DNA of 64,000 nucleotides, from the NCBI GenBank assembly GCA_013398015.1, contig VZRR01014165.1, positions 2,403,290 to 2,467,289 on the forward strand. The letters run 5' to 3'. Positions 24,691 through 36,900 of this stretch are shown here, one piece after another. The notes beneath the pieces were generated by a model. The model was not told the DNA's origin. It did no database searches and worked only from the letters and a program-made list of their open reading frames with translations. The position numbers and the translations under genes are program-made. The stretch comes from Oreocharis arfaki. Its lineage: Eukaryota > Chordata > Aves > Passeriformes > Paramythiidae. Position 1 is the first letter of the stretch; each line of letters begins with the position of its first letter.

Positions 24691-27600
24691 CAATTTATTT
24701 TTCAATTAATCACATGAGCAAACCTCATTTATATGATTAATTAGCCACTACTCATTCCTCAGAGTTGCATCAAGTTCAGTGATTCAGAGGAGTGATTTAG
24801 CTTCAGCCTCAGGTCTATATCTGCTAATAAACCAGAATTTTCTTCCTCAGCCCATACTAAGGGTTACTCTTACCTTCAAGAAAGATACTCTTGGCTTCCT
24901 TTTGGAGGAAAGGAATCAAGACAGACAGGTGAAGTAGAGTTATGACCATGATTTTATACTAACTGATTGAAGTTTCTTTTGAACTTTGCCTCCATTTTTC
25001 TCTTCTTTCCTAAGTGTCTCGAGGATGGCCCAAGGTTGGCTCCAGAGTAATTGCCAGAACTCAGCTTTAGATCTGAGAAATGTCGTCAGAAGAACAATCC
25101 TCTTTAACATGCTTCTAGACTGTCATTGGACCTTCCACCAGTATTTAAGGCAATGGACGAAAGAGCAAAACTACCAAACCTGCAATCCTGTCTTTTTCTT
25201 AGACCAAACTCCACTTTGATGCCAGTTTTGACACACTAATTAGGCCACAGTAAAACCCCTTCTTGGCTTCTAAAACCTGGTTGAGCTGTGATAGAAGAAA
25301 ATAACAGAAATGTATTTCCAAAGATCCTCCAGCTTCTGTTAAAGATAAAAATAATGTGAATGTATGGAGTTAATTTAACCTACCCTGGGCAAATGCAATC
25401 TCTATCAGTCTTGAATGGTTAATCCATAGACAAGCCTGCTAATGAGTCTGCTATTCTGCTGAGGTTAATGAGCCCTTGAGCATCTGGTGAAAGCACAGAC
25501 ACTTAGCAATTAATGTCTTTTATTCAAACCGGTTCACAGGCTAGACAGCAGCTGATTCTCTCATTTTTACTCAATTGTTGCCATAGTACCTTGCATGCCA
25601 GCTCTGAGCCTGCATGGGCTGGTTGCGTTGGTTAAGAATGGATTCCTTCACCTGCATGCTGAGCTCAGTGAGAAGGCCTCATGGACTGGATTTGAACCTC
25701 AATGTGTTCTTTCAGGTCTTTATGGCTTAGTAATTTCTATTGCAATTCTCAGAAATCAACTCTCTCTCAAGCAAGATCAATTCAGTTCAACCATCAAAGG
25801 TCAAACAGGATAGTCAATGTAGCAATAAAATAGGCTCTAGAAAACTATTTTCTATTCCCCATTAGCAATACCAAGACAGACAAAGACAGGCATACTAGAG
25901 CAGTATTCCTTTCTAGCATTCACTACTTGCAGGGTATGTTTGCTTCTAGAACACAAAGTACATATGGGAAAGGCAGGATTTTAAATTGCCTTTGTGCCAC
26001 TGGAGGAAGCTGTACCTGAAAAACAATTAATATGTGATGAAAGAGTGGGGGGAGAGGAAAAAGAAAAGTAAAGAAATACTTTTCTCCCCCTTAATGGATG
26101 ATGAAAATGAAGTTCAGGAGGAAGTAAGCACATCATCCATTTTTCACGACTTTAGCATCTAACTTGCATGCTCTGAATTGCCCCTTGGAGGATCCTGCTT
26201 CCTGTCATTGGCTGTACGTGGAAATTGCCTGCCTTACTTATTACCTTTGGACTCTAAATTGTAGCTAAGATAAATCACCACAGCAGCCTAAAATAAATAT
26301 TATATACATACACTCCAAACAAGTCAAGGGTTCTGTTGCAGAGTGACAGCTGCTTCCCCTGGGATGTCTGTAAGTGACTCTTAATCCTAGTTACTCATCC
26401 CACCCTTCTCTCAATTTATAAGTGCCTCAGCTGGGACATTGCAACCGCAAATGAGGCAGCAACTATGCTGTCATACTTCACAGGCTTGTTCAGGTAAATA
26501 GGCTTCCCTTAATAAACTAGGCTGGCACCTGTGACAATCAAGTCTTATTTAATAATGTTATTGTGGTAGAACACGTATTTCAACCAAACCACATCATCCT
26601 TGCTCTGGTTCCTGTTGTACCATACAGGCTGTTGGCACCCACATAACCTGTCTAGGACAGTTCATATACACACACTTGGAAAAACGCTGAAAACACTAAA
26701 AAAAAATTATCACATTTAATAGCAATCTAATTTTCAATGTAACTTAGACAAATATGTTTAGTGGGGCACATGGATCATACTTCTAACCCTATCCTAAGAC
26801 TTAGGTATTCATCACATTTATAAGCACATTTGAAGTTAAGAACCAGCATTTAACTCTATGGTTTTAATTCAAGAATCACCTCAGTTTTCAGAAAAGCATA
26901 TATAAAGTTCCTAAGTAACTAAATGTAACTAAAAGCTAAAAAAAGAGCATCATTTAGAAGAATATGCAGTAAAAATGTAGCTGTGTCCTGGACTGCTTTA
27001 AGCTATACAAATGGTGTGTTAAAGAGTATCCTAACTCATCCAATAAAATAACTTACTGGTCCCAGGTCTTCAATCATTTATGTCCTACATTGGACATTTT
27101 TTTTTAATTTTCTTTTCTTTTTTTTTTTGTTTTTTGATGTTGTGAATTGCTTGAGTTATGTCCTTCTGCTGTGAAAAGCAACTCCTTATAAAATGATCCA
27201 GGAAACTACCAGGATAATGTGTGCATTTCCAAATAGGAAAACTTTGCTCTATTCCTTCTTTATTTAGCTTGAGGGTAGAGATCCCCAAGCCTGTCCTCAA
27301 ATTGTCTTCATCTGGGTCAGTTGGCCTAAAAACAGCAGTTTTCCATTCACTACCCAATTTCAATTAATCTTCTTTAACTAAAATCACTATTAAACTGCTC
27401 TAAAATTTTGTTTTTCATTGAAAATTGAGTTAGCCTTATCTGAAATGACCAGAAACAGGTGCTAAATTAGTTCTTCAGCATTTTCTGAGAGCAAACATTT
27501 TGAAATGGAACTGATATTATATCGTATGGAATACAGCTTTGGGAATTCCCTTTGGAGAGTTCAAATCAACTGTCCTGGCTGTGTCTACTCCCAAATTCTT

Positions 27601-29465
27601 GCACACCACTGTCTTAATCACTTTGGGGATAGAGTGAACAAACAGAAAGCTTTAAGGATGTGCACACATTATTCATTAATAGACAAAGCATTGTTGTATT
27701 ATCAATGATAATAAATTACTGGTTTGTCCACAAATCCAAAACATGGAACCATAAGGGCTGCTACAAGGAATGTTAACTCCGTCCCAGCCAGACCCCTTAC
27801 AATCATGGAAAGAAAAACTGAAAAGTTTTTGTATATATAGAGACATGTATTTAATTATGTTTGTGCCTAACAGTTTCCTAAATAATCTACATTCCTCATA
27901 CCTCAAGCACAGCTATTTTCATTATTTTCTTAGTGACCTAATGCTTTTGCTCATACAGTAGCACAGAACTCACCCACCCATGTGGGCATAAACATCTACC
28001 TGCACTCTTGCAGAAGCAGACCTAAGGCCAGTTTGATGCTATTTTTAAATAGTAAAAAAATATAAATAGGCCGTCTGATATATCACACAATAAGTACTTC
28101 AGGACATGTTTGACTGTAGATGTACAATTAAATCTTTTTATTTATTTACATAATCATTTCAGAATAAAGACATGGCTTGCTTTCATTTACTTTCTAATTC
28201 CTAGCAGCAGTACTTGCATGCTTTTGCATGGTTTTCACTTAGATTCATTGACAAAATATAGAAGATGATTTTAAGAAGATGATTTATCTAGACACAGATT
28301 GATTTTGCCATAATTTAAAGTAAGGCTTGATCTTGCTGGGATTTTTTTACACATCTCAGTTGGCAATGCTTTCTCATAAACACAGACAAAAGTACCCAGA
28401 ACATTTTTATGATAGCCTGTGGTACCCTTCCATTGCTCTTTCAGAATGATGTTCCTATTTCAGAGGCACTTAGGGTGAAAGTGTTCTATGAAGGCTGATT
28501 TAATCCTCTGTGCTGTCTTGACAGGCCAGTACCTGGGCTGTTCTGACTTTCCTTTAGAAATCTTTCAGATACACTCTGCAGTCTTTAGGGTTTAGGAATT
28601 TGCACTTGATAGAAACATTTTTTCAGCTTTGGCTGCTGAGGATGAAAATTAGAGTTTCCACGCTGCAGTATGTGCTAATAAATTGGCATTGTAGAATATG
28701 TCGTCATTTTCGTGATGGAGAGGAAGTGCTTTCCTTGTTTTCAGCTGTTAGGAATAAGAAATGTGATAGCTCTTTGTGTCCTCATAAGTGTTTTCCTTTG
28801 CAGGAGATACAGTACCTGAAAAGGAAGAAATATTTTAAAGTCCTTCAAATTAATACAAGGCATTTTTCTAGAATTCAACAATCTAGTATGTTTTACTAAA
28901 CAACAAACAATTTATTATCATAGCAATGTCTGACTTTTAGCACTCTTATCCTTGGGACAACAATATCACACTTACAATAGGAAAATCTTACGTGTTTCCA
29001 TTCTATCAACACAAAGGCATTTATTACATTTACAGATAAGTATACCTACATTTCTTTGTGCTGATTTTGAAGCAGATAGGACATATCCTAAAATTATGCT
29101 AGGATACTAGATAGTGTGCTAGGATCCCAGCAGCACCTGTGTGCAGTGAGTTGTAATAAACCTATACCTGTGTAATACGTGTGTTTCAGCACTCAGCCGT
29201 TCAATTGTTCACATATGTCATTCTTTTCTTCATAGTGCACATACACATGACATGCACTTTGCAACACACATGGACAGACATGGACCAAACATTTCAGGAG
29301 TACCTGGTGATTTTAATATCTGCATTTTCTGCTACTCAGGTTCAAGAAGCATTAATGAAGCAATGCTCTGCACTTGCTCACTCTCAAGCCTCTCTGCACT
29401 CTACCAAACCGAGCACCCAAAAAAGAAGCACTCAGAAGCCAGTTATATTGGGGTTTGACAGTGTC
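24691..29465. other. Unique AT-rich non-coding DNA
   Basis: No gene is supported. A T-rich tract lies at 27097-27136. Stretches near 25350-25530 and 26190-26520 are compact, repeat-free and rich in TTAATG and ATTAAT motifs, and may be constrained. A possible 25-nt minus-strand microexon (about 24867-24891, ending in a GTAAGAG donor) has a poorer acceptor and is not called. Confidence 0.4.
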
Positions 29466-29471
29466 ATGGCA
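29466..29471. repeat. Target-site duplication, left copy (ATGGCA)
   Basis: This six-base direct repeat is identical to 30045-30050 and flanks the solo LTR. A 6-bp duplication is usual for alpha- and beta-like (ERVK-type) retroviral integrases. Confidence 0.85.
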
Positions 29472-29781
29472 TGTGGTGGTTGGTAAATAAATTAGTAGCT
29501 TAAAGACAAGGTGAATGGATTGGCTCCTCCCAAGGTCCTTTGTTCTTTCATTGTTGTGTATTCCCTTTTTGTTATTGCTATGGATTTTGTATTTCCCCTT
29601 CCCTTTCTTCCCTGTGTCTCCCCTTCCGGGCTGCTCTCCCCTCCCTGCTCTCCCCTTGGCCCCTGTTCCTGGCCACTCCTTCGGGTTTCCCCTGTTTGCC
29701 CCTGCACCTCAGCCCGCCCATGTACCACCCCTGTGCCCTGAGACCATTGGTTCTCCTGCTCTCTCCGCCCTCCCTTTCCCC

Positions 29782-29788
29782 ATATAAG
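29782..29788 (+). promoter_or_regulatory. LTR TATA-like box
   Basis: ATATAAG lies 33 bp downstream of an inverted CCAAT motif and 83 bp upstream of the LTR polyadenylation signal, the expected place for a U3 core promoter. Transcription would start near 29812. Confidence 0.6.
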
Positions 29789-29870
29789 ACCCCACGACCC
29801 TCGTGTGTCTTGGTCTTCGCCTCTGGGCTCGTCCTGGGGCCGTGGCCCCTGGGATTCCCGATGCCATCTA

Positions 29871-29876
29871 AATAAA
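29871..29876 (+). terminator. LTR polyadenylation signal AATAAA
   Basis: A canonical hexamer followed by a T/G-rich segment (GTTTTTCTGTGG), as expected at the R/U5 junction of an LTR. It could terminate read-through transcripts on the + strand. Confidence 0.65.
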
Positions 29877-30044
29877 GTTTTTCTGTGGAACCCATGCGGA
29901 GACCCTCCTCGCCTCCTTTTCCACCGCCGCGTCGAGGAGCTGATGCTTTGCCGGGGCGCGAACGCTCCGAGCGCCTTTGACGCTCCCGGGAAAGACACGG
30001 CCTGCCACGCCGCTGCCAGGGCGCTTTTAAAAACATTTACAACA

Positions 30045-30050
30045 ATGGCA
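30045..30050. repeat. Target-site duplication, right copy (ATGGCA)
   Basis: Matches 29466-29471 at all six bases and immediately follows the LTR end ACAACA. Confidence 0.85.
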
Positions 30051-31780
30051 CTGAGCCTCATCTGTGCTTACGTCGTGGGTGTGTGTAACATCACTGAGAT
30101 CTTTCACCAGCGAGTCAGGGACGCTGGTGACTCGGGGGTCAGATATCTCTACTTTTCAATCTGTCCCTGCCCTTCTTCATCCAGGACCTTTGTAAAGGAG
30201 AATTGCAAGGTTTGTTTCAGTTCATTGGCTCCACTTACGCCTTGCACTCCAAAACTGAGATGCTAAATATTTTACTTTCCAACCTGATTTTCCGTCATCT
30301 CCAAAGGTGGCTTCTTTAGCCTTTTTCCACTGAAAACAGAATGGCTGTCATTAAATTCACTGTCTCCTCTCCTGCTGTCCTTCACGGTCAGTTTATCTGG
30401 AGCTGAATGGGCACTAAAAACAAAGGGAAATTATTTAAACTTTCTTTTCCAGGCACCACAAGAAAATGAAGTACAGTAGTTCCAACTGCAAATTTGGCAA
30501 AATAGACAAATTTACCTTAAATTGGAAGTAGAATTTTCATCCCGCTGATGGGAAGAAGGATGAAAAGAAGAACTTGACTCTCCTAAAGGAAAAAAATATC
30601 TTTGCTTATATCTCTGCATAGATTTAAATATCAATGTGGTGCAAACATGTTTCAGATTAAAAATGATGGAAGTGCAAGAACTAAAGAAAAGTTCAATAAT
30701 AATGTAAGTACAGCACAAACTTCTGCATAATACTTAGATGTAGCATAACCTGCGTATTTACAGAATGAAAAATCCAGTTTTCTTTTTTTAAGATTAAGAA
30801 GCTGAAGGGCATAGGAATTACTCATTTGGGCACTGGGTAGCCCCATCTCTGGGGGTCTTCTCAGAGCTGGAAATATTCAAGTCAAGCAGCAGGGAGAGGA
30901 GCAACCCATCTTCCATGGAAAAAGCGCAAAAAAACTGTAGAAAAGCTTTAGCCTACTCTGGTTCAGAGAGGACTTTCCTGCTTGTACACAAATGGCCAAT
31001 GAGACTGAAGAGATTGGTTACACTTAGAAAGTGGCAGAAACTTAGTTTCGTGAAGTGTTGCCAAAACATGTGAAGCCCCTCTGTATTTATCTGGCTATTT
31101 CTTAGTTCATGTCATTTTATGCAGTAGTGCACTTAGTGGGAAGCAGTTACTCTGCTCTACTTTTTGGCCTCTGGTCCTAGCAACAGTGGCAAAATTATCT
31201 TTGAACAAGTTCTTTTTATAGGAATCATGAATATTTCTTTATCCTATAAGCTCTATACAGAAAAATCTCCCATCTGTGAATGATTTGATTTTCCAATATG
31301 TCCTTTTTACTTGATAAAGGCAGGAGGTTTCTATTAGCCCACCAGAGCTGACAACTACTGTAGCATTTCAGGATATGCTTTTGACAACAATGTTTTAGCA
31401 ATTAGGGGCCAACAGTGCATGACTTATCTCTTGGTCTTATTTTTGTAATCAAGCCTGAGGTGGCGATGTTTTCTGTTAGCTCTTCTGGGACTTGATTCTC
31501 TCCAGGATCACGCTTGCTCTGGGCTTCGTGCCCCTGCAGGCTGACTGCCATGGGTGCATGGTTGTCCTGTCATTTTCTTGTGTGTGCTGTGACCAACCAT
31601 TTCCAAACAAAGCAGTGTGTGCTAATGAAGGACATCTGCAGTTTATAAAAAGACATTTTCTGAGGCAAGATCAACGCTACACCCGTGAAGTGACAGGCAG
31701 GTTAGAGCAGACACTGTAGATGTGTCCCCTGGGGCATCAAGCCTTGACCTGGCGTGGATCACACACTCTACAGCTTAATC
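30051..31780. other. Unique non-coding DNA
   Basis: No gene, RNA or repeat family was recognised. Short ORFs have no domains. Confidence 0.45.
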
Positions 31781-32290
31781 ATAGCATCACAGAATAGTAC
31801 GTGTCAGAAGAGACCTTTAAATGTCATCTAGTGACATCCCCTGCAATGATGAGGGACATCTTCCAATAAATCAGGTAGCTCAGAGTCACATCCAACCTGA
31901 CCTTGAATGTTTCCAGGAACGGGGCATCCACCGCGTCTTTGGGCTACCAGTGCCGGTGTTTCACCACCCTAATCATAAAAAATGTCTTCTTTATATCTAG
32001 TCTGAATCAACACCCTTTTACTTTAAAACCCTTTCCCCTTATCCTATCACTTTTCCCTTGTAAAAAGTCCCTCTCTGACTCTCTTGTAGCTCTCCTCAGG
32101 CACTGGGAAGCTGCCGTAAGTTGTCCCCAGAGCCTTCTCTTCTGCAGGCTGAGCAATCTCAACTCTCTCAGCCTGCCTTAACAGCGGAGTAGCTCCAGCC
32201 CTCTTGTCATCTTCCTGGCTGTCCTGTAGATTTGCCCCAACAGGTCCATGTCTTTCCTGTGCTGAGTATTCAGTAGGCCTGCTTTGGTCC
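31781..32290 (-). mobile_element. CR1 LINE fragment, antisense
   Basis: Read on the + strand, it opens with a decayed CR1 tail (CATAGCATCACAGAATAGTA). It then shows antisense landmarks: CATCCAACCTGACCTTGAAT, GGGGCATCCACCGCGTCTTT, AATGTCTTCTTTATATCTAG, and the antisense of the ORF2 C-terminus (CTGCAGGCTGAGCAATCTCA). It extends to about 32290, where CpG-rich DNA begins. It is 5'-truncated and has no intact ORF. Confidence 0.88.
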
Positions 32291-32299
32291 CCCGGGCAG

Positions 32300-32800
32300 G
32301 TCTGCCCATCGGAGTGATCAGAGCCCTGGAGAAGACAGACCTGATGCCTCTCCACGCCGGCTGGGGCGGGGAGCTCTCAAGACACACACACACACACGCA
32401 CATCCATCCCCCCATTCCCAGGCCGCTGCCCCGCTTGCCACACGCACGCACAGGCAAAGGACTCTGTTTTTCAGGACGAATCAGCTCCTGGAGGTACCTA
32501 GAATTCCCCACTTGAACTACAGAGGGAGCCCGGGGCTCTGCTTTGGAGAGCAGGAGGGCCGGCGGCGGCGGGGGCTCGGTGCCCGTCCCCGCCCCGGGAC
32601 CGCGCGGCCGCGGGCGCTCAGAACCGCATCCCAGGTGTGACCTAAGCCAGCTTTCCTCTTCTCCCTGCGAAAAAAGGACGGGGCAACACCCCCGGGCAGA
32701 CCTTGCCATGGGCAGAGAGAGCTGTGGATATGCAGGGTTGTACACCGCGGATTTAGTTGCCCTCTCGAGCCTACTCCCGGTCTCATTCTGCACACTGGAC
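32300..32800. promoter_or_regulatory. Small orphan CpG island, possible promoter
   Basis: GC content rises sharply against the AT-rich background. By hand count there are roughly 34 CpG dinucleotides between 32281 and 32800, about 17 of them in the core 32540-32640 (GGCCGGCGGCGGCGGGG, CCGCGCGGCCGCGGGCG). GC-box-like CCCCGCCCC is present at about 32587. A short (CA)n run lies at 32382-32397. A donor-like CCCAG|GTGTGA near 32633 could end a non-coding first exon. ORFs on both strands here (up to 141 codons) are typical GC-rich shadows. The island could be the start of a lncRNA or an unseen gene, or a GC-biased spot of no function. Confidence 0.5.
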
Positions 32801-33540
32801 ATTGGCCAGCTCTAATCATTAAACTCTTAGCTTGTTTCGAGAACAAATGAAACGGCCGGGGGCTGCTTCCAGCTCCCAGAACGTAACGCAGTGAGCGGTG
32901 ACATGGCTGGTCTTAACGGAAGCATTAACTTCTGCAATACCTTGGAAACTTCTGCTCTTTTTCTCCTTTGTTTTCCCTGCGAGGTAAACAATTGCTGTCT
33001 GATATTATCCCTGGTGCAGATTCCTGTAAAACCTGAATGCAATTTGCACTGCTCATCTGCCTGCACATTTTGTAGCTTTTATGGCAGTATGCTATCACAC
33101 GCAATAGCTTCAAGATTTAAACACCAGGAATGGAAACCATAAGAAGAAAGAGATATGTGTGAGAAATTAATCTGAAATATAGAGTTTGTGGAGTTTCGTT
33201 TTAATTTTATAATCATTCCTTGAAACTGAGCCAGGGTTAATAATCTAAACCAAAAGCATACAAATGAGGTATTTCTCAATGTCATGTTATCTCACATTCC
33301 TATTAAAATCTTCGATATTACATTCTTTTGTGGCTAGGACCAGAGGGTTCAGCCTGCTTAAAAAGAAAGATATCAGTAAAAATACTCATCTCCTTAATAA
33401 AGTACATTCCAAGAGGATAATTCAGGTTCCCACAGAGCTAAATATGCCTTATATTCAGTACCGTCATGGCAGGTTAAAATATAGTTGAGATTACTAAAGC
33501 GCAGCAGAATAGGAACAAATCATCTTTATCAAATCAAAGC
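32801..33540. other. Unique sequence downstream of the CpG island
   Basis: No gene is supported. A donor-like CTGCGAG|GTAAAC occurs at about 32990, downstream of a T/C-rich run. The segment at 32880-33140 is low in repeats. No coding frame is recognisable. Confidence 0.35.
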
Positions 33541-33960
33541 CATCTTTTCTTTAAATTGGTGGAAATTAAGGAAGAATCAGAATTAATTGGTATCTGGACC
33601 AGATGCAGACGACAATTTCTTGAATTACATCACCTCCATCTTATCTTTAATCTTTTAAGCCTTTTTTACCCAAAGGGACTTTTCAGACATGCTAAACTGG
33701 CAGCATTATAAGGCTGCAGCAGGGCAATATTGCTATTCTAATGATTTATAACCAAATACTTTACTTATTAGCAAAGGCTAATACTGGATCCATCAGTCCA
33801 GACTCAAGTAAATTAGCCATTAACTTTCTGACACCTAGCATAAAACAACCAGTTAAGTCTGGCCATCCAAGCAATTAATTTAGGTTCTCTTTGTGGAAAC
33901 CATGGGGATTTTAAAGTGGGCTGAAACTACTTGTGTATCTCTGTTGACTAATTTATATTA
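33541..33960. promoter_or_regulatory. Possible conserved non-coding element
   Basis: Repeat-free, non-coding and rich in short AT/homeodomain-like and bHLH-like motifs (GAATTAATTGG, GCAATTAATTTAGG, ACCAGATGC). It resembles vertebrate conserved non-coding DNA in texture. This is judged by eye only, with no alignment. Confidence 0.22.
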
Positions 33961-36900
33961 AATGCCCATTATTTAGACTATTGAAGCTAGGAAAAAATTA
34001 ACTCCCGTATCTTAGCTCTAGTAAGAGCCACTTCCACACAGGTACATAAGTGTCTGCTCCTTCTGGTTTCAGTGGGAGATACTTCAAAGTCTATGGGTAC
34101 GCAGCTCCTACACTTTTCACCTTTAGATTATAAATTATTTCACAGAGGAAAACATCAACTTTGTTCCTAATTTTTATATGGGGAAACTAGGGTACAAAGA
34201 AACATTAATTCTGTAAAATCTTGTGAAGATTGGATTGAAGATTCCTGTGAAGGGAAATTAATTAATCACTCTCCTTTCCAAGACTCAAGAGCATCCAGGG
34301 GAGCTGGCATACAAGAGATCCAAAACGGGAGTGGGAGCTGTACCCTGGCAAGGGGAACACTGCTGGGGTGCAGCCAGGACTGCTTCACAGCAGGAGGGGA
34401 TCTGGAAGTGGAAGGTAACAGCAAGCCAGGCAGAGGCAGTGTCCTCACTGGCAGGGAGACAGTCCTTTCCCTTGGTACCCAAGTAGAGCTGTGACCAAGA
34501 AGGTCACCTCAGAGCCCAGAGACTACCAGACAGGTGTGCAGAGATGAAGCGAATCTGAGGATATTCAGGGCAGCAAGCCAGGGCCAGTGAAGAAGTTCTG
34601 ATGATGCACTGACAAATATTCCTTTGCACCATACATATGTAAACTGAGGACTTGTCCCCGTCTCTTGATAGTACACATACTGAAAGTTTAGTCAGCTTAA
34701 AAAACTGCCAGGAAAAGATCATGGGATTAAAAAAAACCTGACCAGAGCTGTTAAATACATCAGTCCCATCTTCAGTGGAGGAAGTCTTAGCACCTTGACT
34801 TATTGGAGCCTAAGTGGATTCGATCAGGAATATCAATTTTATATTTATCCCAATCTTGTAATCTTCCCTAGGCTCTTAACATCAGAACACCACTGGGCAA
34901 GTTTGGCCAGGCAGACAGAGGTGTGGCACAGGACAGCCAGGTGTATGCTTCTGGCACAGCTCAGAGGTGGCTACCAACACCTCCTCACCTGGCCCGCAGC
35001 TCGTGATCCAATGTACTCGACTCCTTCATTGTCTTAAGGAGAGATGCTTCAGAAATACCTACTTACAACTGGGCTTCATATTCTGTGTTTGAAGGATTTA
35101 ATCTGTTCTAGCTACTGGGGTTTTTGTCTTGTGTTTAAGGGGGTTTTGACTGCCTGGAGTGATAACAATTGCACAGCCAAACTGAAATGTTGATATATCT
35201 ACATGGAGAAAGTGTGTGTATGTATCTCTTTTTTTATCCAGTTAGACCAATTCTTTTTATAGTTGTGACTGCCACAATGCTACCTGCCTATGAAAATGCA
35301 TATAAACTTATCATGATTTTAGTCTTTATTTATTTGGTCTATACTTCTTATTTGCTTGTTTTTCGAGGGGGGACAGAATAGTGTTGTTTTACCCCTTCCC
35401 AGTTCCATCCAAATGCATTCACCAGATACAACTTCATCTGAAAGCCAAGAAGAAGTCCAAAAACATTGCATTTTTACAATGAACAGGGACTGAAAAGACA
35501 GTTTGAAAACAGGGGAAAGGCTGCAGTGCCAATTATTTCACTGCTTTTCTGGTGGCTCCATATTCTTCTGGATTTTTGCCATCTAGAAAGAGTGATCAGG
35601 TTGGGCTTTTTTCATAGCTTCACTGATCGAAGAAGATTATGTATTGTAAAGAGAGATTATAGAAATTTTAAATGGGTATTCTGCTCCACTTTCCACCCAA
35701 CTAATTTAAAAAAAGGTCAAAGCTGTCTTCATCAAGAGAGGCATAATTTACAGAAATATCACAGATTTCAGTGTTTTATGTATGGTTTCTTTCTGAAATC
35801 AGAGGAAGAGATCTTAAAAGATACTCTAAATACTCTCATCTATTTTGCTGCCAAGGCAAGTTTACTTCTACCACATATTTGCTAGTGCAGTGGTACTCAA
35901 ATAACAGTGCTTGGAGCTGCTTCTGTCACAACCATGAAGCATCACTCACTCTTTCAGCAGTGACACCTTCTGCTCCCTATAGCCTAGAACAAAATTCTTC
36001 CAGGGTTCCCAGTAGATAGTTCAACCAAGTAAATTCAAAATAATGAGTGTTTGTCTGCAATCCGCACAGCTGCTTCTTGTCTTTTTTTGTTGGTTTTTTT
36101 TCTTTCTTTTTTGGTATAGCTCCAGCCGGGACCAAAACTGGGAATAGCCACAAATTGTGCAGGACTGGACTTCAGGAGGTCTTCAAAAGACTGCATCAAA
36201 GAGTACTGTAGGCTGCAGGAGAAAATGTAATGCTAATAAAATACTTCACCTGGAAAGAGAACAAATACAACATGGATCACTGAACTACTTCAGTGCTATC
36301 CCAAAATTACTTTTGCATGTAGCAATGGCAACATGAATTTTTAGGAAAAAAAACTGGAGGAGGTGCATGTTTCACCAATGAACTTATTAAGTTAGTCATT
36401 TTCATACTCGTAGGAAACTGGTATTGGTTGTCTGTGTGTCTTCAAGTGCTTGTTCGTTTATCTAAAAAGGTTTGTGAGTCTTGAACTTCACATTATTCTT
36501 GTTTCTCATTATCAGTTAATTGCCATCATTAATCATTGTTTTCTTGATTAAAAAGTAACAGTCAGTTCAATACCATGTGATATGGATGACTAATCACAAC
36601 TCAGGAGTAATAAAGAGTTGAAATAAGTGTTCACGAACAAGTTGTCATCTGTAATTTGTCCTCATAAACTAGTTGGCAAATACTTATGTGCAATGAATAC
36701 TTCCATACAAATTAAGATGAGCTTGAATATGATTTATAAACAGGGAAAAATAGTTGAATTCATCTCACATTCATTTACAATAAATAATTTGGACAAATAC
36801 AGTTATCAGAGGGGGGAGCAGAAGGCCTTTATGGAAAGTATCTACCATGCAAATGAGTTGAAAATCACTTTTGTTATTGCCTTATGCTATCGAATTTTGA

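Larger units (their letters stand above)
29472..30044 (+). mobile_element. Solo LTR of an endogenous retrovirus, 573 bp
   Basis: Starts TGTGGTGGTTGG and ends TTTACAACA, giving TG...CA termini, and is flanked by perfect ATGGCA duplications. It has a full promoter-like layout on the + strand: an inverted CCAAT box (ATTGG, 29746-29750), a TATA-like ATATAAG (29782-29788), and an AATAAA polyadenylation signal (29871-29876) followed by a GC-rich U5 of about 150 bp. The right duplication follows the LTR directly, with no primer-binding site or retroviral genes. It is therefore a solo LTR left by recombination between two LTRs. The CpG-rich 3' half and intact target repeats suggest a fairly recent insertion compared with the LTR at 14.5 kb. 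ORFs of up to 189 codons across it are artefacts of its GC content. Confidence 0.88.

Noticed and set aside
24867..24891. 25-nt minus-strand microexon
   Set aside because: The acceptor ends AAAG, a poor 3' splice site, and there is no other support.
29492..30061. 189-codon minus-strand ORF, and ORFs of 76-153 codons on the other strand
   Set aside because: They lie within the GC-rich solo LTR, overlap in many frames and have low-complexity Arg/Gly or Pro/Ser composition. They are artefacts of base composition.
32377..32846. ORFs of 90-141 codons on both strands in the CpG island
   Set aside because: Overlapping frames in GC-rich DNA with few stops; no domain or splice support.
35466..35885. 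139-codon plus-strand ORF
   Set aside because: No recognised domain, no start context or splice signals. Length is within reach of chance in 64 kb.
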